Below are positions 7,827 through 14,069 of a stretch of 37,459 bases of DNA, in pieces. Origin of the DNA: a virus. Position numbers and translations under genes: made by a program. The stretch is taken from the IMG/VR virus record IMGVR_UViG_3300044859_001178, positions 1 through 37,459 of that record. The stretch is one strand, 5' to 3'. The first letter of the stretch is position 1, and the number at the start of each line of letters is the position of its first letter. Under the pieces are notes generated by a model, which did not search any database, had not been told where the DNA came from, and was given only the letters and a program-made list of their open reading frames with translations.

Positions 7827-8024
7827 ATGGAACCAACCGCATCACTCCAACTGACGGAAAAAGAAGCCGTCGCACTCTCAAATCTGCTCGATGTCGCGGT
7901 CAAGGCCGCTGGCATCCAGTCCGCCGCACCAGCCGCTCACCTGCATCAAAAGCTCTTTGATGCGTGTCAAATCTTCCGCAAGGAGGAGGCCGCACCACTA
8001 GTTGATGCTGAGGTGGTGAGCTAA
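7827..8024 (+). CDS. Small helical protein, last gene of the late unit
   Basis: 65 residues, predominantly helical (LTEKEAVALSNLLDVAVKAAG...HLHQKLFDACQIFRKEE). No known domain was recognised. It is the last plus-strand gene before the strong terminator at 8076-8110, so it closes the fibre/lysis transcription unit. Confidence 0.55.
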   Translation: MEPTASLQLTEKEAVALSNLLDVAVKAAGIQSAAPAAHLHQKLFDACQIFRKEEAAPLVDAEVVS

Positions 8025-8075
8025 GCAAACGCCTTCCGCTCGGAGCCGCTTCCGGGGCCGTTTCCGGGTGAAGTG

Positions 8076-8110
8076 ACCCGCATCTCTTTCACGAGGGATG
8101 CGGGTTTTTT
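8076..8110 (+). terminator. Rho-independent terminator of late genes
   Basis: A perfect 9-bp GC-rich stem, ACCCGCATC (8076-8084) with GATGCGGGT (8097-8105), a 12-nt loop, and a T run at 8105-8110. It separates the fibre/lysis unit from the early promoter at 8132. Confidence 0.9.
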
Positions 8111-8131
8111 GTGTGATTTTGCTTTTTGTTG

Positions 8132-8159
8132 TTGACGGCGTGGTCAAAGCCTCTACAAC
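8132..8159 (+). promoter_or_regulatory. Promoter of early unit, near-leaderless
   Basis: TTGACG at 8132-8137, a 16-bp spacer, and TACAAC at 8154-8159, only 7 nt before the ATG at 8167. With a normal start site the mRNA would begin at or within a base or two of the ATG. The same geometry is seen for three minus-strand promoters at 21695-22807. Confidence 0.6.
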
Positions 8160-8166
8160 TGACCAC

Positions 8167-8304
8167 ATGCAGAACGACGCATTCCTAACCCTCCGCATTA
8201 CGCAAGAGCTGCGGGAGAAGCTCAAGGCCGCAGCCGCCGAGGTCAACATGCCTCTCTCGGTCTTTCTGCGGATCGTGCTATCCCGCATCGTTAAACAACC
8301 ATAA
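8167..8304 (+). CDS. Ribbon-helix-helix-like DNA-binding protein
   Basis: 45 residues, MQNDAFLTLRITQELREKLKAAAAEVN then MPLSVFLRIVLSRIV. The pattern of a beta strand (LTLRI) followed by two amphipathic helices matches ribbon-helix-helix repressors of the Arc/CopG type. The ATG at 8167 was chosen over the upstream in-frame ATG at 8098, which lies inside the terminator. It is the first gene after the early promoter and is probably a transcriptional regulator, possibly of its own promoter. Assignment rests on pattern and size only. Confidence 0.65.
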   Translation: MQNDAFLTLRITQELREKLKAAAAEVNMPLSVFLRIVLSRIVKQP

Positions 8305-8310
8305 CCCAAT

Positions 8311-8517
8311 ATGAAACCACAACCCCACCGCAACATGGCGCAGGTCTACACCGCCGCCGCATCACGCCGGCGCCGGATGCTGCGCGACGCCAAGAGCGAA
8401 GCCGCGCACTGGTACAAGAACAATCCGGACGACGGGCCGGGCGGGTGCATGTGCATCCTGTTTATCTCGATCGTGGCCGTCATCGTCTATGCGTCACTGT
8501 TCTTTTGCTGGATATGA
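8311..8517 (+). CDS. Small membrane protein
   Basis: 68 residues. A basic N-terminal half (SRRRRMLRDAKSE) is followed by a C-terminal membrane span (CMCILFISIVAVIVYASLFF). The start is preceded by ACCCAAT-ATG, the same start context as four minus-strand genes. Its stop overlaps the next ATG (ATGA). Could be an early host-takeover or superinfection-exclusion protein; unproven. Confidence 0.6.
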   Translation: MKPQPHRNMAQVYTAAASRRRRMLRDAKSEAAHWYKNNPDDGPGGCMCILFISIVAVIVYASLFFCWI

Positions 8518-8699
8518 GGCGGTACGTGTACCACAACAAACGATTCAAGGTCGTCATTCTCACGACTACAGGGCGCATCCTGACCAAGGAATACGCAGCC
8601 ATCAACGGCGGAGCAGCACGCAAGAAGGCGCTAATGCCAAACGATGTCGAAAGGATTTTAGCAGTCGAAGAAATACACGAACAACACCAACCAAAATGA
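8514..8699 (+). CDS. Small basic protein, unknown
   Basis: 61 residues starting MRRYVYHNKRFKVVILTTTG at the ATG overlapping the preceding TGA. A short beta-type N-terminus (RFKVVILTTTGRILTKEY) is followed by a helix (ARKKALMPNDVERILAVEE). No family was recognised. Coupled on both sides by ATGA overlaps. Confidence 0.55.
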   Translation: MRRYVYHNKRFKVVILTTTGRILTKEYAAINGGAARKKALMPNDVERILAVEEIHEQHQPK

Positions 8700-9052
8700 A
8701 ACACTACAAAGCAAGCGTACAAACAGAGAGCGGCGCCGTCATCAACCTGACCGTCAAATCACCCGACGAGCGGCTGGCGCTCGCATCGGTCAAGCGCAAA
8801 GACGGCATCTTTCGGGTGCTCTCGATTGCCGAGTGCCCGGCGCCGGCTAGTATGGCCACTGCAAACAAGAGGTTCTTTGTCGTCCTGGCCAAAAACATGG
8901 CGGGCAACCACACGGAGATCTTTGTATCGGCTACGTCCCAGAGCAACGTCCGCACCAAGATGGAGATGCACAGCCAATGTGCGCAGATCGTCCGCATCAC
9001 TGAGACGTGCGAGAGCGACTGGCTCAACCGCAAACAGAAAACTTTGGTCTAA
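8696..9052 (+). CDS. Hypothetical early protein
   Basis: 118 residues. Two similar beta-rich halves may be a duplication: residues 1-45 (YKASVQTESGAVINLTVKSPDERLALA...) and 58-110 (FFVVLAKNMAGNHTEIFVSATSQSNVRTK...). The start ATG overlaps the upstream TGA and follows the A/C-rich leader AACACCAACCAAA. No domain was recognised. It is the last gene before the first pentamer array. Confidence 0.55.
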   Translation: MKHYKASVQTESGAVINLTVKSPDERLALASVKRKDGIFRVLSIAECPAPASMATANKRFFVVLAKNMAGNHTEIFVSATSQSNVRTKMEMHSQCAQIVRITETCESDWLNRKQKTLV

Positions 9053-9154
9053 TCGGTGAGAGGACCTTAACGCCAAGGGGGAACAAACCTCCTATATTGC
9101 GAGCGACCCGGCGCTCTGGCTATCCGCCGACCGGGAATAATTTTGGGAACGCTT

Positions 9155-9265
9155 GGAATTTGGCGGGGCAGGGCACGGCCCGGCGCGGCTTGAGCCTGGC
9201 AAGGAATATGGCGGGGCGAGGCTTGGCCCGGCAGGGCCTGGCGCGGCACGAGCAAGGAACTTGGG
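9155..9265 (+). repeat. G-rich pentamer tandem array A (two units)
   Basis: Two units of 48 and 53 nt plus a half unit. Each begins GGAATNTGGC (9155, 9203; then GGAACTTGGG at 9256), continues as phased pentamers NNGGC, and ends in NNGAGC. The two lengths differ by exactly one pentamer. It lies in the 279-nt gene-free stretch between 9052 and the ATG at 9332, directly before the A/C-rich leader of the next gene. The remaining sequence at 9053-9154 holds nothing I recognise. Confidence 0.85.
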
Positions 9266-9331
9266 CTGGCGTCACAACCAGCAAACACACACACACACGG
9301 AACACGGTAACAACACAACAACACTAAAAAC

Positions 9332-10000
9332 ATGTATCAGAAAAACTACGCAGTCACACTCACAGGAGCCACAGACCTCTTGATGCACAGAGACAACATC
9401 GACTTTGGCGCCAAGACACGCGCATGGCAGAAAGATCCTGCTAACAAAAAAATGTCAGTGGCCGGAGACGACCGCTCGCCCGCATGGAGCTGGCTCTCGT
9501 GCTTGTACACGTCCGGCGGGCAGGTCGTCATCGACAGCGACAACATCATGTCGATGCTGCGCGACGGCGGAAAGAAGTGCTCGGCGCCGACAGGCCGGGG
9601 CTCGATGAAGGCCCAAACGCAGTCAGGCATCATCTGCAATGAGATCGGCTGGCCGATCACCCTGGCCGATGGCCGCAACATCGACAGCAACGCGCTACTT
9701 GCCATGGTCAAGGAGAGCGAGTTTGAAGAGCATGAGAAGGCGGCACAGGAAGCGGGCTTCGTGCTTTTCGTGAAGCGTGCTCGGGTCGGCACATCCAAAC
9801 ACGTCCGTGTTCGTCCGCGCTTCTCCAACTGGTCAGCCAGCGGAACGCTCACTGTGGTCGATCCAAGCATCACGCAGGAGATGTTGCAGCACATCCTGAC
9901 CTTTGCTGGATGCTTCTGCGGGGTGGGCGATTGGCGGCCATCCTCACCGACACCCGGCCAGTTCGGGCGCTTCACCGCAACCATCACGAAACTTCCTTAA
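9332..10000 (+). CDS. Conserved phage-type protein of unknown function between two arrays
   Basis: 222 residues, read from the ATG after an A/C-rich leader. Recognisable blocks are TDLLMHRDNIDF (about 10-21), AGDDRSPAWSWLSCLY (about 45-60), FVKRARVGTSKHVRVRPRF (about 148-166) and GVGDWRPSSP.PGQFGRF near the C-terminus. From memory, similar blocks occur in uncharacterised phage early proteins. The Gly-rich end is loosely reminiscent of RAMP-type RNA-binding folds, but I would not assign it. A G-rich pentamer array lies upstream (9155-9265) and another downstream (10489-10856), so a nucleic-acid-binding role is a fair guess. Confidence 0.6.
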   Translation: MYQKNYAVTLTGATDLLMHRDNIDFGAKTRAWQKDPANKKMSVAGDDRSPAWSWLSCLYTSGGQVVIDSDNIMSMLRDGGKKCSAPTGRGSMKAQTQSGIICNEIGWPITLADGRNIDSNALLAMVKESEFEEHEKAAQEAGFVLFVKRARVGTSKHVRVRPRFSNWSASGTLTVVDPSITQEMLQHILTFAGCFCGVGDWRPSSPTPGQFGRFTATITKLP

Positions 10001-10011
10001 CCACTACCCAC

Positions 10012-10440
10012 ATGACCCTAGTCACAGGCATTCCCACGAAGATCGACGTAAACAAGTTGATGGATGCGATCAAGCCACTACAGGAAGGAGACCTTTTCTC
10101 TTACGACTCGATCGCCGAGACCATTGGTGTTCAGCGCACCAACAAACGCTTCCAGTCCGTTATGGGTGCATTCCGCAACCGCTTGATGCGAGAACGCAAC
10201 ATCTATCTCGTGTGTGAACCACGCGAAGGATACCGCTTGGCCGATCCGGACCGCCGCATTACGGTGGCCGCCAACAAGGTCACCTACGGCAAGCGCATGA
10301 TTTTCCGGGCGAGCAGTCTGGCAATGACAACAGACACCAACCGCCTGACCGGAGAGAACCGCAAGCTGCAACAGCATCTGGCAACGCTGCCAATCCGCAT
10401 GAAGCTGGCCGCATTGACCGCACCAAAGGAGATCGACTAA
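10012..10440 (+). CDS. Putative HTH DNA-binding protein
   Basis: 142 residues. Residues about 20-75 (EGDLFSYDSIAETIGVQRTN...FQSVMGAFRNRLMRERNIYLV) resemble a winged-helix DNA-binding domain found in small phage proteins, followed by a wing-like CEPREGYRLADPDR. The C-terminal part is basic and helical. The ATG at 10012 follows the leader CCACTACCCAC. It ends just before pentamer array B and could be its binding protein; that is inference from position only. Confidence 0.55.
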   Translation: MTLVTGIPTKIDVNKLMDAIKPLQEGDLFSYDSIAETIGVQRTNKRFQSVMGAFRNRLMRERNIYLVCEPREGYRLADPDRRITVAANKVTYGKRMIFRASSLAMTTDTNRLTGENRKLQQHLATLPIRMKLAALTAPKEID

Positions 10441-10488
10441 AATGACAAGCCCGGAGGCATTATTCGGAGCGGTGCCTTTCGGGCGCGT

Positions 10489-10856
10489 GGATTTTGGCGT
10501 GGCGGGGCGCGGCTTCGCACGGCGGGGCATGGCCGGGCATGGGCGAGGCGAGGAATTTGGCCTAGCGAGGCACGGCGGGGCAAGGCAAGGCCAGTCGTGG
10601 CGCGAGCGAGGCATGGATTGTGGCGAAGCACGGCGAGCCTTGGCAAGGCCCGGCGAGGCAAGAGCAAGGCATGGAACACGGCAAGGCAGCGTTGGGCACG
10701 GCAGGACTGGGCACGAGCGAGGCTTGGCATGGAATGTGGCGAGTCCGGGCAGGGCACGGCACGGCGCGGCCTGGCATGAGCGGGGCAGGGAATATGGCAA
10801 GGATCGGCACGGCGCGGCTGGGCGCGGCATGAGCGATGCTCGGCAAGGAACAAGGG
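10489..10856 (+). repeat. G-rich pentamer tandem array B (six units)
   Basis: Six head-to-tail units start at 10489, 10552, 10615, 10673, 10731 and 10789, with lengths 63, 63, 58, 58, 58 and 58 nt, then a terminal half unit at 10847. Each unit is GGAATNTGGC-like, then 4-7 pentamers NNGGC, then NNGAGC and a short tail (GAGGCAT). GG recurs every 5 nt on the plus strand, giving repeated GG-N3-GG runs. The 58-nt period is not a multiple of 3, so this is not a protein repeat. It fills most of the gene-free stretch 10441-10894. Confidence 0.9.
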
Positions 10857-10894
10857 CGGGCACATCCGCAAGCACAACAAACCAACACAACAAC

Positions 10895-11113
10895 ATGGAC
10901 AGCGAATCACTACACTCCAACGCACTCATGAACTACGCCGGGCTACTTTACTCGGCATATATGCGCGAAGCACGCGCGCACCACAACATGACCACACCTA
11001 CCTGGGCGGACTTTGTGTGCGACCCGCTTAACAAGATCAGCGTCTTTTGCTGGGTCGAGGTGGCGCGGATTGCTCTGAAGATCGAGACGGAGGTGCGAGA
11101 TGCGCAGCTATGA
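10895..11113 (+). CDS. Small early protein after array B
   Basis: 72 residues starting MDSESLHSNALMNYAGLLY. The frame is open far upstream through the G-rich array, but the ATG at 10895 follows a typical A/C-rich leader (AACCAACACAACAAC) and begins normal protein composition, so I place the start there. A helical, mixed-charge protein with no known domain. Its stop overlaps the next ATG (ATGA). Confidence 0.6.
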   Translation: MDSESLHSNALMNYAGLLYSAYMREARAHHNMTTPTWADFVCDPLNKISVFCWVEVARIALKIETEVRDAQL

Positions 11114-11289
11114 GCGACCAACCCCAACCCCAGACGTGCAGCGATTGCGTGAACTTTTGGAAAAGTGACGCTTCTCCACTCGGTAGATGCACTGTCCCGC
11201 TTCCTTGGTGGGCCGACCACGCGCTGGAGCCGCTGAACCGGAAAGGCGATGAGGAGGAGTTCTGCGAATGCTTCGAGCCAAAACCATGA
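11110..11289 (+). CDS. Small Cys-cluster (zinc-binding-like) protein
   Basis: 59 residues with CSDCVNFW near the N-terminus, GRCTVP in the middle, and FCECFE at the end. The spacing of Cys residues suggests a small zinc-binding or disulphide-knot fold. It resembles the start of the protein at 12485 (CVTCKFWSPDDEHK..GWC), so the two are probably related. Coupled to both neighbours by ATGA overlaps. Function unknown. Confidence 0.6.
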   Translation: MSDQPQPQTCSDCVNFWKSDASPLGRCTVPLPWWADHALEPLNRKGDEEEFCECFEPKP

Positions 11290-11480
11290 CCACAGCAACA
11301 CCACGCACTGATGCCGTCTGGAAAGCAAACACCGACATCGAAGGCTGTATAACCAACATCGAGCCGATTTACGTTGAGATGACCAAGATGGAAAGCGAGA
11401 TCAGCTTTTTGCGCTTCCGGTTGCTAGTGTTGCAATGCAAGACCGGACCGGCGACGACTCAGAAATACGCACTTTACTAG
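11286..11480 (+). CDS. Small TPRTDA-type phage protein
   Basis: 64 residues beginning MTTATPRTDAVWKANTD. TPRTDAV followed by a helical or coiled-coil region is a recurrent signature in tiny phage early proteins of unknown function. The helix EMTKMESEISFLRFRLLVLQ could form a coiled coil. The start overlaps the upstream TGA (ATGA). Confidence 0.6.
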   Translation: MTTATPRTDAVWKANTDIEGCITNIEPIYVEMTKMESEISFLRFRLLVLQCKTGPATTQKYALY

Positions 11481-11482
11481 CC

Positions 11483-11680
11483 ATGAAAAAATACGCATTA
11501 ACCCCACGCACCTTGGCTGTGTACGAAGAATTTGTAGCTACAGACCGCAAGTTTAGTAAGGCTGACGGAACCTACGACGGCCTTAAAATCTGGTGTGTCA
11601 TGGAACAACTAGAGCACGAAAACATTTCTCTTCGAGCACTTCTAAAAGAAGCTCTATCTAAAATCCCGCATGACGACTAA
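11483..11680 (+). CDS. Small helical early protein
   Basis: 65 residues starting MKKYALTPRTLAVYEEFVATD, 2 nt after the preceding TAG. TPRT near the start and a helical C-terminus (MEQLEHENISLRALLKEAL) recall the previous gene, so a shared origin is possible. No domain assigned. It overlaps the next gene by 11 nt. Confidence 0.55.
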   Translation: MKKYALTPRTLAVYEEFVATDRKFSKADGTYDGLKIWCVMEQLEHENISLRALLKEALSKIPHDD

Positions 11681-11858
11681 ACAAGCACTCATCGACCTCC
11701 TGCTTAAGCAGCAGGAGACCATCAACCTCCTGCGGGACACGGCCAGGCACAACTACCGGATGGATTCCAAGGCCATCGAGCTGACCAAAGCGTGGGGAAT
11801 TTACTGGAAAAAGCGCGCCGAGAAAGCAGAGGACGAGCTAAGCGAGATTTTTCGGTAA
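11670..11858 (+). CDS. Small coiled-coil early protein
   Basis: 62 residues, almost entirely helical and charged (ALIDLLLKQQETINLLRDTARHN...WKKRAEKAEDELSEIF). Probably a short coiled-coil protein. It overlaps the upstream gene by 11 nt and is followed by the A/C-rich leader of the RNA ligase gene. Function unknown. Confidence 0.55.
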   Translation: MTTKQALIDLLLKQQETINLLRDTARHNYRMDSKAIELTKAWGIYWKKRAEKAEDELSEIFR

Positions 11859-11876
11859 AACACAACAATCACAACC

Positions 11877-12488
11877 ATGAACACAACCACAGAACACCCA
11901 TTCACGCCGTTCCCGAAGATGGCCCGCTTGCAACGCGAAGTCATCATCACCGAGAAGATCGACGGCACCAACGCGCAGATCTACATCACGGACGACGGCA
12001 GAATGTTGACCGGCAGCCGTACCCGGTGGATCACTCCCGAGGACGACAATTTTGGATTCGCCGCTTGGGCACGAGACCACAAGGACGAGCTGATGCAGCT
12101 CGGACCGGGGCATCACTTTGGTGAGTGGTGGGGTCGAGGCATCCAGCGCAACTACGGCCTCGACGAGCGCCGCTTCAGCCTGTTCAACGTGGCCCGCTGG
12201 TGCCTGCATGGTGAGACACCGAAGCCGATACCGACCGCTGACCCGCGCATCGTTAAAATGCAGGACGTGCTCCCGGCCTGCTGCCACGTAGTCCCGATCC
12301 TAAGGCGCGGAATCAATATCACAACAATGGCCGACTCCGCATTACATGAGCTAAGTGAGCGAGGCAGCGTAGCCGCGCCCGGATTCATGCACCCAGAAGG
12401 CATCGTGGTGTTTCATACCGCCGGGAACGTCGGATTCAAAATGACCTTGGACAACGACGGAGTTCCAAAATCCTCTTTGAAATCATGA
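11877..12488 (+). CDS. RNA ligase family protein
   Basis: 203 residues with nucleotidyltransferase-superfamily motifs in order: motif I TEKIDGTNAQ with the predicted adenylated Lys27, GSRTRW at 46-51, motif III-like FGEWWG at 81-86, motif IV EGIV around 174-177, and motif V-like FKM at 187-189. This matches a minimal RNA ligase (Rnl2-like) catalytic core that would join RNA ends using ATP. No separate C-terminal domain is present. The start follows the leader ACAATCACAACC, and the stop overlaps the next ATG. Substrate unknown; tRNA repair is one option. Confidence 0.8.
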   Translation: MNTTTEHPFTPFPKMARLQREVIITEKIDGTNAQIYITDDGRMLTGSRTRWITPEDDNFGFAAWARDHKDELMQLGPGHHFGEWWGRGIQRNYGLDERRFSLFNVARWCLHGETPKPIPTADPRIVKMQDVLPACCHVVPILRRGINITTMADSALHELSERGSVAAPGFMHPEGIVVFHTAGNVGFKMTLDNDGVPKSSLKS

Positions 12489-12850
12489 GCATCGAGAATC
12501 TGCCACCGTGCGTGACCTGCAAGTTTTGGTCACCAGACGACGAACATAAAATCTCTGGCTGGTGCAACCACCATCAAATCCTCGCAGACTCTTACGAGAG
12601 CTGTGAGAGTCATAAGCCTGTGATTACAAGCAAAGTCATGACCTCAATACCCATCAAAGAAGCCGTGCGTGCGGCTATCTATTTCGCAAAATACAAGGAG
12701 TCCAACCTGTCGGAGTATTGCTGGTCGTCCGACAAAATGGAACGCGAAGTAACAGAGCAAGACGAGCTGCGCGGACACGCGCAACTAGCAGCCGCCGCCC
12801 GGATTTTGGCTGCCGAAGTCGAGAGGCTAACCAAGGAGCTACAACCATGA
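12485..12850 (+). CDS. Cys/His-cluster protein with helical tail
   Basis: 121 residues. The N-terminal part has CVTCKFWSPDDEH, GWCNHHQ and SCESH, a likely zinc-binding module related to the gene at 11110. The C-terminal part (about 55-121) is helical and resembles small phage ORFs that occur on their own. It may be a fusion of two small-ORF families. Coupled at both ends by ATGA overlaps. Function unknown. Confidence 0.6.
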   Translation: MSIENLPPCVTCKFWSPDDEHKISGWCNHHQILADSYESCESHKPVITSKVMTSIPIKEAVRAAIYFAKYKESNLSEYCWSSDKMEREVTEQDELRGHAQLAAAARILAAEVERLTKELQP

Positions 12851-13140
12851 CCAAAACACCTCAAGAGCTGGCCGCATACCTTCGCAAAGCAAACATTTGG
12901 AGGCGTAGCAACATAGACGATCCAATGCCAGAGCCGACAGAGCTAGGCGAAGCGATAGATCAAGCGATTGCTATTTTGGAACAGCAGGCACAACCCCAGC
13001 GAATTGCTCGCTCGAATTGCTGCGGAGCGCGCGCCGTCACTGCGGGCAAGCCGGGATCAACTCAATGGCATGTATGCCCTCATTGTTGCGAGCCATGCGA
13101 CGTATATTATCACGACAGTAAACCAACACAACCACAATGA
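12847..13140 (+). CDS. Small zinc-ribbon-like protein
   Basis: 97 residues from MTKTPQELAAYLRKANIW. A helical N-terminal half is followed by a Cys-rich C-terminal half: SNCCGARA, then WHVCPHCCEPCDV about 20 residues later, which looks like a zinc ribbon. The start overlaps the upstream stop (ATGA). No specific family assigned; probably a nucleic-acid or protein adaptor. Confidence 0.55.
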   Translation: MTKTPQELAAYLRKANIWRRSNIDDPMPEPTELGEAIDQAIAILEQQAQPQRIARSNCCGARAVTAGKPGSTQWHVCPHCCEPCDVYYHDSKPTQPQ

Positions 13141-13343
13141 ACTGGCAACCATTTGAAACCGCGCCGCAAGACAGGCAGTTCCTCGGAGCATGGGGATCAA
13201 CCGAAGGAGAAATACATGGCTACGACGTTTATAAATACATCGGAAACGGAGTCTATGAATCGATGAACGCTAGTGATGATCGGCTCCCCACCTACTTCTA
13301 CAAAATCTTCGGCTGGATGGACATCCCAAAATTTGATCTATAA
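13137..13343 (+). CDS. DUF551-like small protein
   Basis: 68 residues starting MNWQPFETAPQDRQFLGAW and ending FYKIFGWMDIPKF. The WQP-ETAP-D start and the terminal W-P pattern match the DUF551-type proteins common in phages. The start overlaps the upstream TGA and the stop overlaps the DHFR start (TAATG). Function unknown in the family. Confidence 0.65.
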   Translation: MNWQPFETAPQDRQFLGAWGSTEGEIHGYDVYKYIGNGVYESMNASDDRLPTYFYKIFGWMDIPKFDL

Positions 13344-14014
13344 TGAAAACCACCTACAACGCAATCGTCGCCATCGACATACAAAATCGCATTGGCCGCA
13401 ACGGCAAACTTCCCTGGAGCAGTCCGGCGGACATGCGGCACTTTGCCAGCCGCACCAGATACGCAACCGTCTTGATGGGCCGCAAGACCTTTGATTCTCT
13501 GCCTAAGCTGCTAGAGTATCGTCACCACGTGGTTCTAAGCAGAGACGTAAGACCAAACAGCAAAGACGTGACCTTTGTCACGGGCACAGAGGGCGCGCAG
13601 ACTGCCTGTGCGCGCAGGGGCGGAAACGTCTGGGTCATTGGTGGCGCTGAGATCTACCGGCAATTCCTTCCGCTGTGCGAGTCCATTGTCGTCACGCACA
13701 TCCCTCACTGCTTTAACACGCCGCACGAGTCGGACGTGTTCATGCCGGAGTGGGAGGACCAGTTTACTTATGGTGTTTCCGAGAAGCACGATTCATTGCG
13801 ACTCGTGCGCTACTGGCGCGGCCAAAGCGTGGAGGACAAAGTGATTGAGCAGATTCGGGCGCGACAGGCAGCCGGCGCTTTGAAGTACGGCACCACAATG
13901 CGGCGTGACGACCTGAGCGTGGGCGATTGGATGCAGCACGCTAAAGAGGAGATGCTGGATGCTGCAATTTACTTGCAGAAGTTGCAAGACGTTCAGGCTC
14001 AGCTTAAGCAATAG
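13343..14014 (+). CDS. Dihydrofolate reductase with MazG-like C-terminal extension
   Basis: 223 residues. Residues 1-155 are a DHFR: AIVAID, GRNGKLPWSSPAD with predicted catalytic Asp30, MGRKTFDSLP (45-54) and VIGGAEIYRQFLP (98-110). It would reduce dihydrofolate with NADPH in support of thymidylate synthesis. Residues about 163-223 (EQIRARQAAGALKYGTT...DWMQHAKEEMLDAAIYLQKL) resemble the EAExxxD-type core of phage MazG-like pyrophosphohydrolases, so two nucleotide-pool functions appear fused. No thymidylate synthase is seen nearby. The start overlaps the upstream stop (TAATG). Confidence 0.88.
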   Translation: MKTTYNAIVAIDIQNRIGRNGKLPWSSPADMRHFASRTRYATVLMGRKTFDSLPKLLEYRHHVVLSRDVRPNSKDVTFVTGTEGAQTACARRGGNVWVIGGAEIYRQFLPLCESIVVTHIPHCFNTPHESDVFMPEWEDQFTYGVSEKHDSLRLVRYWRGQSVEDKVIEQIRARQAAGALKYGTTMRRDDLSVGDWMQHAKEEMLDAAIYLQKLQDVQAQLKQ

Positions 14015-14069
14015 ACTTTCCCTCCCGCAAAAACAACACAACACCAGAACCAGAACCAAGAACAAAACC

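Noticed and set aside
9155-10856. CRISPR array
   Set aside because: There are no constant repeats with unique spacers; the units are made of degenerate pentamers, and no cas genes are present.
9155-10856. Diversity-generating retroelement template or variable repeat
   Set aside because: No reverse transcriptase is visible, and the repeats lack adenine-specific variation within a coding target.
10442-10894. Plus-strand extension of the gene at 10895 through array B (Arg/Gly/Ala-rich)
   Set aside because: 58-nt units change frame each time, so no protein repeat results. Normal composition begins at the ATG at 10895 after a typical A/C-rich leader.
10078-10929. Long minus-strand ORF (283 codons) rich in Pro, Ala, Cys and Arg through the pentamer array
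   Set aside because: It exists only because GGCNN/NNGCC pentamers almost never make stop codons. It overlaps the HTH gene on the plus strand, and the repeat period rotates the frame.
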